This document shows positions 1-8,636 of a stretch of 35,458 nucleotides of DNA, piece by piece. Position numbers and translations under genes: made by a program. The stretch's first letter is position 1, and each line of letters starts with the position of its first letter. The stretch covers positions 1 through 35,458 of the forward strand of contig NZ_RXOM01000031.1 of assembly GCF_008692195.1 (NCBI RefSeq), given 5' to 3'. This DNA is from Salegentibacter sp. R32. Lineage in GTDB: Bacteria; Bacteroidota; Bacteroidia; Flavobacteriales; Flavobacteriaceae. The notes beneath the pieces are model-generated. The model made no database searches, had not been told where the DNA came from, and was given only the letters and a program-made list of their open reading frames with translations.

Positions 1-106
1 GATGGGACTAATACGGGCAATAGAACTCAAATTCTAGCCGGCAGGAAAGTTCACCCATCCTTTTCTTTTGGAAAATTAATTCAAAATCATTTTACAAACC
101 TAAGAG

Positions 107-195
107 TCCGGCAGGCGGGCTTGATTCAGGGTCTCATCCTCAAAATTTTGATTTTCAATACCGTATGAGATTCCGGGTCAAGCCCGGAATAACGC
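107..195 (+). repeat. dispersed intergenic repeat with hairpin (copy 1)
   Basis: The 271 bases before the first gene hold no ORF I can support. Within them is a structured repeat. ATTCCGGG (170-177) pairs with CCCGGAAT (183-190) around a 5-nt loop. The stretch with TTGATTCAGG, CTCATCCT and GTATGAGATTCCGG recurs in opposite orientation at 22934-23040. It is probably a non-coding dispersed element; its function is unknown. Confidence 0.55.
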
Positions 196-271
196 AAAAT
201 CTTAATTATCCTAATAATAAATATTCTATAGAGCAATATTTCCTAAAATTGTACATTAGTAAAAAATTCTT

Positions 272-3193
272 TTGAAAGAGAAACTTCCACATTTAGCGCA
301 ACAACTTCAGGGTGAATTTTATTTTGACCAATTAGTAAAATCACTTTACGCTACCGATGCTTCGGTTTATCGAGAACTCCCACTCGCGGTAGCTTTACCT
401 AAAACAGTACAAGATATTCAACGGCTTATTCAATTTTGTGTGGAAAATAAAACCAGTTTAATTCCAAGAGCGGCGGGAACTTCCCTCGCAGGACAATGTG
501 TGGGCGATGGAATTGTGGTTGATATTTCAAAATACTTTACCAAAATCATTCAGCTGAATGAAAAAGAAAAAACAGTTACGCTTCAACCTGGAGTAATTCG
601 GGATGATTTAAATCGGTTTCTTGAACCTTACGGTTTATTTTTCGGTCCTAATACGTCTACTTCCAACCGATGTATGCTTGGCGGAATGGTAGGAAATAAT
701 TCCAGTGGAACTACTTCCATCAAATACGGAGTAACGCGTGATAAAATAATATCAATGAAGTGTGTACTTTCAGATGGGAGCGAAGTCACTTTTAAAGCCT
801 TAACTGCGGAAGAATTTCAGCAAAAATGTCAACTTTCTACTCTAGAAGGAAAAATTTATCGGGAACTTTACGAATTATTAAAACCGAAAGAAGTTCAAGA
901 AGAAATTCATCGCCAATTTCCTAAAGGGGATATTCATCGTAGAAATACAGGTTATGCGATCGACGAATTAATTACTACAGAAGTTTTTTCAGAAGCTACC
1001 GGAAAATTAAATATCTGCAAACTATTAGCCGGAAGCGAAGGTACTTTAGCTTTTACTACAGAACTCACGCTCCAATTAGACGATTTACCACCAAAACGTT
1101 CAGCTTTGGTGGCCGCTCATTTTAGCAGTATTGAAGATTGTTTGGCAGCCGTAGAACCGGTCATGGCACATTCATTATTCACTTGTGAAATGATGGATAA
1201 AACCATTTTAGATTGCACGAAAAACAATTTAAAATATAAAGAGAATCGTTTTTTTATAGCAAATGATCCGCAGGCGATTTTAATGTTAGAAGTGCGAGAT
1301 CATCATCAAAAAGATTTAGAAATTCAGTTACAAGCGCTTTTAAAAGAACTTGATGAGCATACACAAAGCTATGAAAATCCTGTTCTTACCGGAGAACATA
1401 TCGAAATGGCGATCGAGCTTCGAAAAGCCGGACTCGGTTTGCTGGGCAATATGGATGGCGATGAAAAAGCCGTTGCTTGTATTGAAGATACCGCGGTGAG
1501 TATTCCCAATTTGGCAAATTACATTAATGAGTTTACGGCAATTATGAAGGCTTACGGTCAGCGTGCGGTGTATTACGCGCACGCCGGAGCGGGAGAATTG
1601 CATTTGCGTCCCATCCTAAATTTAAAAGTGAGTAAAGACGTAAAACTTTTTAAAGAAATTACACACGCGGTAGCCAAATTAGTGAAGAAATATAATGGAT
1701 CGTTAAGTGGTGAGCACGGTGATGGGAGAGTGCGGGCAGAATTTATTCAGGAAATGGTAGGCCAGAAGAACTATCAACTTTTTATTCAGGTGAAAAAACT
1801 TTTTGATCCGGAACATCTATTTAATCCGGGAAAAATAGTTTTTGCGGCACCGATGGAAACTTCTTTGCGTTATGAACCCGACCGAAAAGAACCGGAAATA
1901 AAAACTTTTCAGGACTTTTCTGATACCAATGGAATCTTGCGAGCCATTGAAAAATGCAACGGAACCGGGGATTGCCGAAAAAGCGTGGAAGCAGGCGGAA
2001 CTATGTGTCCGAGTTACCGAGCTACCAAAAATGAAAAAGATACCACTCGGGGTCGCGCCAATGTATTACGGGAGTTCTTAACGCAAAGTGAACAGCCCAA
2101 TAAATTTAATCACCAAGAAATAAAAGAGGTTTTAGATTTATGCATAAGCTGTAAAGGCTGTAAAAGTGAATGTCCGTCGAATGTAGATATGTCCACCTAC
2201 AAAGCGGAGTTTTTATATCAATACCAAAAAGAAAACGGATTCAGTTTTAGAAATAAACTCTTTGCCCATACCAATAAAGCAAACGAATTAGGAGCAAAGT
2301 TTTCAGGCATAACAAATACGTTATTTAGTAATTCAATCTCTAGTGGACTCATTAAAAAAGTGATGGGTGTCGCTCCACAACGTTCCTTACCTAAAGTAGC
2401 TAAGAAAAGTTTACGACAGTTAATTGCTACTGGAGAACTTAATTTACTTCCTCAGCAAAAAATAGGAAGTGTTTATTTGTTTATTGATGAATTCACCAAT
2501 TTATTAGATACCACTATTGGTATTGATGCGATTGAATTATTAGTCGGTTTGGGTTACGAGGTAAAAACCCTTGACCATGAAGAAAGCGGAAGAAGCTATA
2601 TCTCTAAAGGTTTTTTAGAAGAAGCCAAAGTGCTAGCAAATAAGAATATTGAGGTATTTAAAGATGTAATTTCTGAAGAAATTCCATTAATTGGGATTGA
2701 ACCCTCGGCTATTTTATCGTTTCGGGATGAATATTTACGATTAGCGGAAAATAGGGAAGAAGCTTCCGTTTTAGCGAAAAATGTTTTGCTAATTGAAGAA
2801 TTTCTTTCCGCAGAAATCAAAAAAGGTAATATTTTTTCAGCACAATTCAGTAAGGAAAAGAAAACCATCAAAATTCATGGACATTGTCATCAAAAAGCCA
2901 TGTCGAATGTAAAGTACACTTTTGACTTATTGAACGTACCTGAAAATTTTAAGGTGACCATCATTCCGTCAGGTTGTTGTGGAATGGCCGGTAGCTTTGG
3001 ATACGAAAAGGAGCATTATCAAGTCAGCATGCAAATTGGGGAACAAACGCTTTTTCCGGCAGTGAGAAAAGCAAATCCCGAAACCATCATCGTCGCTAAT
3101 GGCACCAGTTGCCGACATCAAATTAAAGATGGAACACAAAAAAATGCCCACCATCCAGTGAGCATTTTAAATAACTTTTTATTAAAGCAGTAA
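272..3193 (+). CDS. FAD-binding oxidase / 4Fe-4S D-2-hydroxyacid dehydrogenase (D-lactate dehydrogenase/YdiJ-like)
   Basis: This is a three-module flavo-iron-sulfur dehydrogenase of 973 residues. The N-terminal PCMH FAD-binding domain (about 35-270) has the RAAGTSLAGQ and GGMVGNNSSGTTSIKYG motifs of the lactate/glycolate oxidase family. A C-terminal FAD-oxidase domain follows (about 270-525), with SGEHGDGRVRAEF. Next is a ferredoxin-like segment with CNGTGDC...CPSYR and CISCKGCKSECPS, able to carry two [4Fe-4S] clusters. A CCG-type C-terminal domain ends the protein (GHCHQKA, SGCCGMAGSFGYE, GTSCRHQ). The architecture matches E. coli YdiJ and other large D-2-hydroxyacid dehydrogenases that pass electrons from D-lactate or D-2-hydroxyglutarate to an acceptor. 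The substrate cannot be read from the sequence. The start is TTG; I see no in-frame ATG nearby. It converges on the OmpA-like gene. Confidence 0.9.
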   Translation: MKEKLPHLAQQLQGEFYFDQLVKSLYATDASVYRELPLAVALPKTVQDIQRLIQFCVENKTSLIPRAAGTSLAGQCVGDGIVVDISKYFTKIIQLNEKEKTVTLQPGVIRDDLNRFLEPYGLFFGPNTSTSNRCMLGGMVGNNSSGTTSIKYGVTRDKIISMKCVLSDGSEVTFKALTAEEFQQKCQLSTLEGKIYRELYELLKPKEVQEEIHRQFPKGDIHRRNTGYAIDELITTEVFSEATGKLNICKLLAGSEGTLAFTTELTLQLDDLPPKRSALVAAHFSSIEDCLAAVEPVMAHSLFTCEMMDKTILDCTKNNLKYKENRFFIANDPQAILMLEVRDHHQKDLEIQLQALLKELDEHTQSYENPVLTGEHIEMAIELRKAGLGLLGNMDGDEKAVACIEDTAVSIPNLANYINEFTAIMKAYGQRAVYYAHAGAGELHLRPILNLKVSKDVKLFKEITHAVAKLVKKYNGSLSGEHGDGRVRAEFIQEMVGQKNYQLFIQVKKLFDPEHLFNPGKIVFAAPMETSLRYEPDRKEPEIKTFQDFSDTNGILRAIEKCNGTGDCRKSVEAGGTMCPSYRATKNEKDTTRGRANVLREFLTQSEQPNKFNHQEIKEVLDLCISCKGCKSECPSNVDMSTYKAEFLYQYQKENGFSFRNKLFAHTNKANELGAKFSGITNTLFSNSISSGLIKKVMGVAPQRSLPKVAKKSLRQLIATGELNLLPQQKIGSVYLFIDEFTNLLDTTIGIDAIELLVGLGYEVKTLDHEESGRSYISKGFLEEAKVLANKNIEVFKDVISEEIPLIGIEPSAILSFRDEYLRLAENREEASVLAKNVLLIEEFLSAEIKKGNIFSAQFSKEKKTIKIHGHCHQKAMSNVKYTFDLLNVPENFKVTIIPSGCCGMAGSFGYEKEHYQVSMQIGEQTLFPAVRKANPETIIVANGTSCRHQIKDGTQKNAHHPVSILNNFLLKQ

Positions 3194-3194
3194 T

Positions 3195-3221
3195 TTAAAT
3201 AGATTAATATAACCTATTTAA
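3195..3221. terminator. possible weak bidirectional terminator hairpin
   Basis: TTAAATAG (3195-3202) pairs with CTATTTAA (3214-3221) across an 11-nt loop, in the 36-bp gap between two convergent genes. The stem is AT-only and the T-runs are short, so this is weak. Confidence 0.25.
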
Positions 3222-3229
3222 TATCAGTA

Positions 3230-4060
3230 TTATTCAGATTCCAACATCGCCAAAAACTTATCTAAGTTAGGTAAGATGATAATTCTTGTTCTTCTGTTTT
3301 TATCCCTACCTTCTCGGGTTTCATTATCAGCAACAGGCTTATAGCTACTACGACCGGAAGCGATCAGTTGTTCACCATTTACTCCATATTTGTCTTGTAA
3401 CACTCGTACAATAGAAGTGGCACGGCGTACACTTAAATCCCAGTTATCTTCTAAATAAGAATCTTCAACAATCGTTTGATCGTCGGTGTGACCTTCTACC
3501 AAAACTTCCATCGATGGTTCAGATTTTACCACTTTCGCGATTCTTTCCAATAAATTATTAGCGCGCGGACTTACCCAATAGCTTCCGCTTTTAAACAATA
3601 ATTTATCGGAGATGGTAATTTGTACTACGGTTTGATCTACGTTAATGTCGATTCCTTCATCTTCCCCTTCATTTAAAGATTTGGTCAAATTATAAGAAAC
3701 CGCTACATCCATACTATCGCTTAAGGTTTTAGCGTCTTTTAGTTTTTCAGGATCTACTTTGGCTAAGGTTTTACGCATCGCTTCCTTGTTCTTCACAGAC
3801 ATCGCAGCGATGTTATCAACCATTTCCAGCTTGTTATCACTTTCTTCCTGTAAAGAATTGATTTTGGCGTAATAATTTGATACTTTTTCTTGAATCTTTG
3901 CGTATTTATCTTCGCATTCTTCTTTATCTACACGCGTTTTCATTAATTCACTACGCGTATTATCCAATTGGTTTTCCAATTCAGTATATTTCTTTTTAGA
4001 AACACAAGAACCTAGCAAAAGGCTCATGGAAATAGTAGATAGCAATACAGCTTTTTTCAT
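3230..4060 (-). CDS. OmpA family lipoprotein (peptidoglycan-anchoring)
   Basis: This 276-residue envelope lipoprotein begins with a signal peptide and lipobox ending LLLGSC, so Cys19 is the lipidated residue. A charged coiled-coil segment follows at about 22-105 (KKKYTELENQLDNTRSEL and onward). The C-terminal half (about 150-270) is an OmpA domain: LLFKSGSYWVSPRANNLLERIA, then VEGHTDD, LSVRRATSIVRVLQ, IASGRSSYKPVADN and NRRTRIIILP. These residues are known to bind diaminopimelate in peptidoglycan, so the likely role is to tie the outer membrane to the cell wall. It is divergent from the secreted-protein gene at 4263 and convergent with the dehydrogenase. Length and layout are usual for Flavobacteriaceae OmpA/MotB lipoproteins. 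Confidence 0.9.
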   Translation of the reverse strand: MKKAVLLSTISMSLLLGSCVSKKKYTELENQLDNTRSELMKTRVDKEECEDKYAKIQEKVSNYYAKINSLQEESDNKLEMVDNIAAMSVKNKEAMRKTLAKVDPEKLKDAKTLSDSMDVAVSYNLTKSLNEGEDEGIDINVDQTVVQITISDKLLFKSGSYWVSPRANNLLERIAKVVKSEPSMEVLVEGHTDDQTIVEDSYLEDNWDLSVRRATSIVRVLQDKYGVNGEQLIASGRSSYKPVADNETREGRDKNRRTRIIILPNLDKFLAMLESE

Positions 4061-4236
4061 AATTTGTTATTTTCAGTTACTAAAAGCGAAGTAATGAGTT
4101 TAGGTTCTTAAAATATCTTTTTAAAAACTTATTGTTTTGTTAAAAATGAACTGTGGAAATTCTACACAGCTTACAGAATCACTTATTTTTGGTAAGATTA
4201 TTGATTTCAATTTATTAAAGAAACCTTAATTCTTAG

Positions 4237-4244
4237 TATTTTTG
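4237..4244 (+). promoter_or_regulatory. candidate -7 box, TATTTTTG
   Basis: The sequence matches the Bacteroidota -7 consensus TAnnTTTG and ends 18 bp before the ATG of the secreted-protein gene at 4263. No convincing -33 TTG box is seen at the usual spacing, so the call rests on one element. Confidence 0.35.
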
Positions 4245-4262
4245 AATTATACTTGAAAACCT

Positions 4263-4916
4263 ATGAAAGTTATTATTTTATTTATGCTCGCCATTTTCAG
4301 CTTTGGTTCGGTTCACGCGCAGTTTGATAGTCCGACAACCACGACTAGCGGAAATCTATTAAATTCCAATGAAATCAATACATCTACGCAGCGAACAGCT
4401 CCCAGTTTAAGCAAGCGGAATTATAATTTCTACAAACGTCCTGAACAAGCGACCTTAGATGAAAAAGAAGAGAAAGTAGATATTTCTGAAGATGAAGGTT
4501 TTATTGAACCGGAAATAGATTTTAATCCTAAATATGCTCAAAAGGAAGGGAACGAACGTAAAATGAGCGAAGAGTTTAAGCAGAATCAATATTTAGGGGA
4601 TTTTAAAACCAAAAGTGGTGAAATAAAAATTATCTGTCGGGACCATCAAGCGGTTGATGGTGATTTGGTACGAGTCTATCAAGATGGGGAAGTGGTGGCC
4701 GATAAAATTTACTTGGAAGGCCGTTACAAAACCATTTACATGCAATTAAAAGAAGGTTTCAATAAAATAGAGGTGGAGGCGCTCAACCAAGGACAATCGG
4801 GCCCAAACACCGCACAATTTAAAGTACTGGACGAAAGCGGAAACGTAATTACTTCTAACGAATGGAATTTAGCCACCGGTTATAAAGCTTCTTTTATCGT
4901 GGTAAAGACCCCATAA
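4263..4916 (+). CDS. secreted protein of unknown function
   Basis: The protein has 217 residues. A Sec signal peptide (about 1-20, ending VHAQ) precedes a low-complexity Ser/Thr/Asn stretch, an acidic and charged linker at about 60-105, and a C-terminal part at about 110-217 with alternating beta-strand-like sequence (GEIKIICRDH, DGDLVRVYQDGEVVADKIYL, YKTIYMQLKEGFNKIEVEALN). The C-terminal part looks like a small beta-sandwich. It has no sorting domain and no lipobox, so it is probably periplasmic. I do not recognise a named family. The gene is divergent from the OmpA lipoprotein and ends 5 bp from the end of the VCBS-repeat gene, with no room for a separate terminator. Confidence 0.75.
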   Translation: MKVIILFMLAIFSFGSVHAQFDSPTTTTSGNLLNSNEINTSTQRTAPSLSKRNYNFYKRPEQATLDEKEEKVDISEDEGFIEPEIDFNPKYAQKEGNERKMSEEFKQNQYLGDFKTKSGEIKIICRDHQAVDGDLVRVYQDGEVVADKIYLEGRYKTIYMQLKEGFNKIEVEALNQGQSGPNTAQFKVLDESGNVITSNEWNLATGYKASFIVVKTP

Positions 4917-4921
4917 CTTTT

Positions 4922-6277
4922 CTACTGAATAATTAATTTTTTTTGAAAAGTGTCCCTTTCCGATTTACATTGCATGAGATAGATTCCAGAAGGTAAAAAA
5001 GTTAAGTTGATGGATGGAGTGGAACCGGTAATTTTTTGAGCATAAACTTTCTTTCCGGTGAGGGAATAAATACTTAGCTGCCGGTATTTATTGATTGGTT
5101 GATTCATATAAATTTTACCGGTGGTAGGATTCGGGTAAATCACAAGAGCGGAGCGTCGAGGCGATGATGTGGAAAGGTTTTCATTTTTCTGATAAGCTAA
5201 AGTTTGACTTGCGGCAGACCACAAAAATTCCTGTTGTCCGTTATTATCCAAGTCTGCTAGGGCAATTTGATCTACAAATAAATCCGGATCATCATCCAAT
5301 AACATACTGCTGGAAAAACTTAAATTATTTTCTTGAAGGTGCAAACTTGGTTTCCCTTCATACACGGTATAAATATCTTCTTGACCATCACCATTAAAAT
5401 CAATATGATACAATCTTTTCACCGAATTGTTACCGGTAGTAAAAAGGTCACTCTCATAAGTATAGTTAAAGCCATTGGTGGTGTGGGTATATAAACTTAC
5501 AGCTCCGCCGGCACGTTGCGCTACGATATCTAGATGATTATCATTATTCGCATCAAAAACCTTTAACACAGTGAGTGTACTATGGGTGGAAGGCGTTACT
5601 AAGTGGGGAGTAAAATTGGCTTGACCATCATTTTCATAAACTACTGCTCCCAAGGTCTCTCCCGTAATAATGTCGATATGCCCATCATTATTGATGTCTC
5701 CTTTGTCCATCGTCCAACATTCCAAGATGTTGGGAGAGGAGGAAGTAGTAAGAATAGGAGATTTGGTAAAAGTCCCATCCGTATTATTGAGGTAAAGATT
5801 AATGGCATGTTGCCAAATAACAACGAAATCTAAATTTCCATCTTCATTAAAATCATCAATCTGGATAGCTTTTCCAAAACTAGGCTCCGTATCGATTAAT
5901 TGCGGGTTAGCAAAACTCCCATTGTTATTTTTGTAATAGTACAATTCGCCGGACGATTCGGTAATTACGAGGAAATCCTTCCAACCATTATTACTGATAT
6001 CTTCCGCTTGAATATACACCGGATCACTAAGATTAGTAAGGATTGCTTCTTGAAAGTTCATCATTCCATTATTCCAGTAAACACTTACTTGGTCATAGTC
6101 ATAAGCCTTAGCAACCAAAATATCGGTGAATCCATTATTATCAATATCAGCGGTGGTCATATAGCGATTGCCTCCTGAAGATTGATCGCTATCTATCACT
6201 TGGGGAGTTCCAAATTGGGCTGAACTTTCTGTAGCATATACCAAGAATAAGCAAAAAGAGAGTAGATAATATTTCAT
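4922..6277 (-). CDS. secreted FG-GAP/VCBS repeat protein with type IX secretion C-terminal sorting domain
   Basis: The protein has 451 residues. The signal peptide is about 1-20 (ends SSAQ). The body (about 25-370) is a row of FG-GAP/VCBS blades with repeated Asp/Asn-rich calcium-type loops such as DIDNNGFTDILV, DFNEDGNLDFVV, DINNDGHIDIIT, DANNDNHLDIVA and DFNGDGQEDIYT, expected to form a beta-propeller. The last ~75 residues are a T9SS type A sorting domain: YPNPTTGKIYM, LSIYSLTGKKVYAQKI, LPSGIYLMQC and a KKLIIQ end. Proteins of this kind are exported through the Por secretion system and anchored at the surface. The ligand cannot be inferred. It converges with the gene at 4263. Confidence 0.88.
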   Translation of the reverse strand: MKYYLLSFCLFLVYATESSAQFGTPQVIDSDQSSGGNRYMTTADIDNNGFTDILVAKAYDYDQVSVYWNNGMMNFQEAILTNLSDPVYIQAEDISNNGWKDFLVITESSGELYYYKNNNGSFANPQLIDTEPSFGKAIQIDDFNEDGNLDFVVIWQHAINLYLNNTDGTFTKSPILTTSSSPNILECWTMDKGDINNDGHIDIITGETLGAVVYENDGQANFTPHLVTPSTHSTLTVLKVFDANNDNHLDIVAQRAGGAVSLYTHTTNGFNYTYESDLFTTGNNSVKRLYHIDFNGDGQEDIYTVYEGKPSLHLQENNLSFSSSMLLDDDPDLFVDQIALADLDNNGQQEFLWSAASQTLAYQKNENLSTSSPRRSALVIYPNPTTGKIYMNQPINKYRQLSIYSLTGKKVYAQKITGSTPSINLTFLPSGIYLMQCKSERDTFQKKLIIQ

Positions 6278-6339
6278 AACTCATTTAACTTTATTCCTAA
6301 AAGATATAAAATATCTTTTGAATAGTAACTATTAGCTCC

Positions 6340-7248
6340 TTACAGCTTATTAGTGGTTTGGATATACACTTGGGTGATTTTAGGCACTTCCTGTTTAATA
6401 TGATTCCGAAGTCCTTCCATGACTTGTTCAGCTTTAAGTAATTCTAAATCATCCTGTAAATCTACTTCAACAATCAATAAAATACTTTCCGGGCCAAAAT
6501 GCATGGTTTGGGGTAAACCAAACTCTACTACGTGGCTGTTGTTTTCTAAAATGTTTTGCACTTGTAGCAGTACTTCCGGGCGGGCACTTTCTCCTAACAA
6601 TAAACCTTTACTTTCACGGGCCAAGAAAGTTGCTACGGTTAATAAAATAGTACCAATGGCAATAGAAGCAATGCCATCGATATACGGATTTTGCAACCAT
6701 TGCGATAAAACCACTCCAATAAGCGCTACGGCCAAGCCAATTACGGCTGCCGTGTCTTCAATAATCACGGCAAAAGTGGCCGCGTCCTTACTGTGAACAA
6801 TACTGGAAATTAAGTTTTTAGATTTAGCGCGGGACTTATTAAATGCTTTTAAGGCCAAGAATAGGGCAGTACCTTCAAAAATTAACGCGGCGATGAGTAC
6901 AATATAGTTCCAGGTAGGATCTTCGGTAACGTGTGGATCTTGCAAGGCGTGAATCCCTTCGTAAATGGCAAATCCGCCACCGAGGGCAAAAATTAAAACA
7001 CTTACCACAAAACTCCAGAAATAAACTTCTTTTCCATATCCAAACGGATGAAGCTCTGTCGGTTTCTGTTTAGAGCGTTTAACCCCCAGCAATAATAAAA
7101 ATCCGTTTCCGGTATCGACCAGTGAATGAATACCTTCCGCTAGCATAGCCGAGCTTCCGGTGAAAAAAGAAGCTGTAAATTTGCTAATTGCGATTAAAAG
7201 ATTGGCACCAATTGCCCCGTAAATTGCCACATTTGAATTTCCCGCCAT
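6340..7248 (-). CDS. cation diffusion facilitator (SLC30A9-like metal exporter)
   Basis: This is an inner-membrane divalent cation/proton antiporter of the CDF family. The first transmembrane part has EGIHSLVDTGN (the HxxxD metal site) and the conserved HPFGYGKEVYFWSF loop. A later helix carries IIEDTAAVIGLAVAL with the second site aspartate. The C-terminal ~80 residues form the cytoplasmic ferredoxin-like domain (LLIVEVDLQDDLELLKAEQVMEGL). The EDTAAVIG form and the loop resemble the SLC30A9 branch rather than the HxxxD/HxxxD zinc exporters, so the metal is uncertain. The reading frame opens at 7278, but I choose the ATG at 7248 (MAGNSNVAIYGAIGANLL) because the extra ten residues have no hydrophobic or conserved character. 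Confidence 0.88.
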   Translation of the reverse strand: MAGNSNVAIYGAIGANLLIAISKFTASFFTGSSAMLAEGIHSLVDTGNGFLLLLGVKRSKQKPTELHPFGYGKEVYFWSFVVSVLIFALGGGFAIYEGIHALQDPHVTEDPTWNYIVLIAALIFEGTALFLALKAFNKSRAKSKNLISSIVHSKDAATFAVIIEDTAAVIGLAVALIGVVLSQWLQNPYIDGIASIAIGTILLTVATFLARESKGLLLGESARPEVLLQVQNILENNSHVVEFGLPQTMHFGPESILLIVEVDLQDDLELLKAEQVMEGLRNHIKQEVPKITQVYIQTTNKL

Positions 7249-7300
7249 GGTAAAATTAGTTTTTGCCCGAAAATACAATTTTATTTCTATTCACAAGTCA

Positions 7301-7864
7301 TAGTCAGTTCGAGTGTTTTCCATAACCACGTGGAGGAAAATGTATCGAGAACCATGTGAGAACTTAAAATCCTATATTTTCGATACAATTTTACTTTTTC
7401 TAACGCATCCGTAAATTACTCGAATTGACGGATAGCTTGAAATTGGACCAATTATTTTTACCCAACGATATAGTCAGTTCGAGTGTTTTCCGTAACAGCG
7501 TAAAGGAAAATGTATCGAGAACCGTGTGAGAACTTAAAATCCTTATTCTCGATACAATTTTAGTTCCGCTATCGCTCAAATAAAATCACTCGAATTGACG
7601 GATAGCTTGAAATTGGACCAATTATTTTTATCCAACGATATAGTCAGTTCGAGTGTTTTCCGTAACAGCGTGGAGGGAAACGTATCGAGAACCTTGTGAG
7701 AACTTAAAATCCTTATTCTCGATACAATTTTAGTTCCGCTATCGCTCAACTAAAATCACTCGAATTGACGGATAGCTTGAAATTGGACTAATTATTTCAT
7801 CCAACGATACAGTCAGTTCGAGTGTTTTCCGTAACAACGTGGAGGAAAATGTATCGCGAACCAT
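7301..7864. repeat. tandem 170-bp repeat, 3.3 copies, with nested inverted repeats
   Basis: The gap between the CDF gene and the DUF4251 gene is filled by direct repeats starting at 7301, 7471, 7641 and 7810 (spacing 170, 170, 169). The last copy stops at about 7864. Each full unit contains TCAGTTCGAGTG near its start, paired with CACTCGAATTGA near its end, and inside that TGTATCGAGAAC paired with TTCTCGATACA. A single strand could therefore form a nested cruciform. No ORF of note lies within it. Related arms occur in the dispersed repeats at 23899, 27161 and 28775. Confidence 0.9.
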
Positions 7865-7921
7865 TCAATAAAAATTTCTTAAATGCTTACTTAACCTCAA
7901 GGAAGTTATTATCTTGTAGGT

Positions 7922-8434
7922 ATGAAAAATAGTAACTTATATATTTCGGTACTCCTTGTAGGTTTTTTAATGATTACGGCTTGTAAAAGCACGAAAAATA
8001 GTGCTCATAAAGAGAAAGACTGGCAAGCGGTAAAAAGTTGGGTAAATGGAGAAGAATTTGAAGTAGAACACCAATGGTTATATCCGTTACGGGGCAATCA
8101 GATTAATTTAATAGGAAACCCTAATTACATACGGATTTATAAAGATAGTGTCGATATATTTTTACCGTATTTTGGCGTACGCCAATTTGGGGGTGGTTAT
8201 AATGAAAGTGGAATCAATTACAGCGGAAAGCCCAAAGATTTCTCCATAACTACCGATGAAGCTACCCGGGAAATTGAAATTACCTTTGAAGGAAATTATA
8301 AAACGGAAATCCTTAATTTTAAATTGAATATTTATCCCAGCAAAACTGTACGTACATATGTGCAATCTTCACACCGCGATAATATTAGTTACCAGGGAAG
8401 AATTAAAGAATTGGATAGTTTGGCAAAAGAATAA
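7922..8434 (+). CDS. DUF4251 domain lipoprotein
   Basis: The protein has 170 residues. A lipoprotein signal (about 1-21, FLMITAC) is followed by a short linker and a DUF4251-like domain: VKSWVNGEEFEVEHQWLYP, GNPNYIRIYKDSVDIFLPYFGVRQFGG, INYSGKPKDFSI and LNFKLNIYPSKTVRTYVQSSHRDNISYQGRI. The family is common in Bacteroidota, is exported, and has no known activity. The gene is flanked by the 170-bp repeat block upstream and by a decayed dispersed repeat downstream, and appears to be a single-gene unit. The start is clear because the signal peptide begins directly at this ATG. Confidence 0.85.
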   Translation: MKNSNLYISVLLVGFLMITACKSTKNSAHKEKDWQAVKSWVNGEEFEVEHQWLYPLRGNQINLIGNPNYIRIYKDSVDIFLPYFGVRQFGGGYNESGINYSGKPKDFSITTDEATREIEITFEGNYKTEILNFKLNIYPSKTVRTYVQSSHRDNISYQGRIKELDSLAKE

Positions 8435-8436
8435 TT

Positions 8437-8500
8437 CACGGAAACTGAGGGAAATCTTTATAAAAGATTTTGTACCGAAGTTCTGTGTAACTTAAATATC
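8437..8500 (-). repeat. remnant of the dispersed 3' repeat arm
   Basis: The stretch ACGGAAACTGAGGG then AAATCTTTATAAAAGATTTTGTA is the reverse complement of the end of the repeat family found at 23899-24140 and 27161-27421. It is shortened and diverged, with no partner arm nearby. Confidence 0.5.
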
Positions 8501-8636
8501 AAACTCAGCTAACTAATTAAAAATTACATAACCAAAGAAAAGAGGAGTTGTAAGGTTAGGATTCTTTCTAGGTTTTAAAATATTCTATTTTACATAATAT
8601 AGATTATAGTTCTTTCTGATGAATTACTTTTATTTT

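Noticed and set aside
1340-2871. Minus-strand ORFs within the FAD/Fe-S dehydrogenase
   Set aside because: The plus-strand gene has all family motifs across its length; the antisense frames show none.
5164-6178. Several 70-90 codon plus-strand ORFs inside the VCBS-repeat gene
   Set aside because: They are antisense shadows; the minus-strand gene has signal peptide, propeller blades and sorting tail intact.
7301-7864. Tandem 170-bp units considered as CRISPR or an origin of replication
   Set aside because: Units are too long and nearly identical throughout with no variable spacers, and no DnaA boxes or replication genes are seen.
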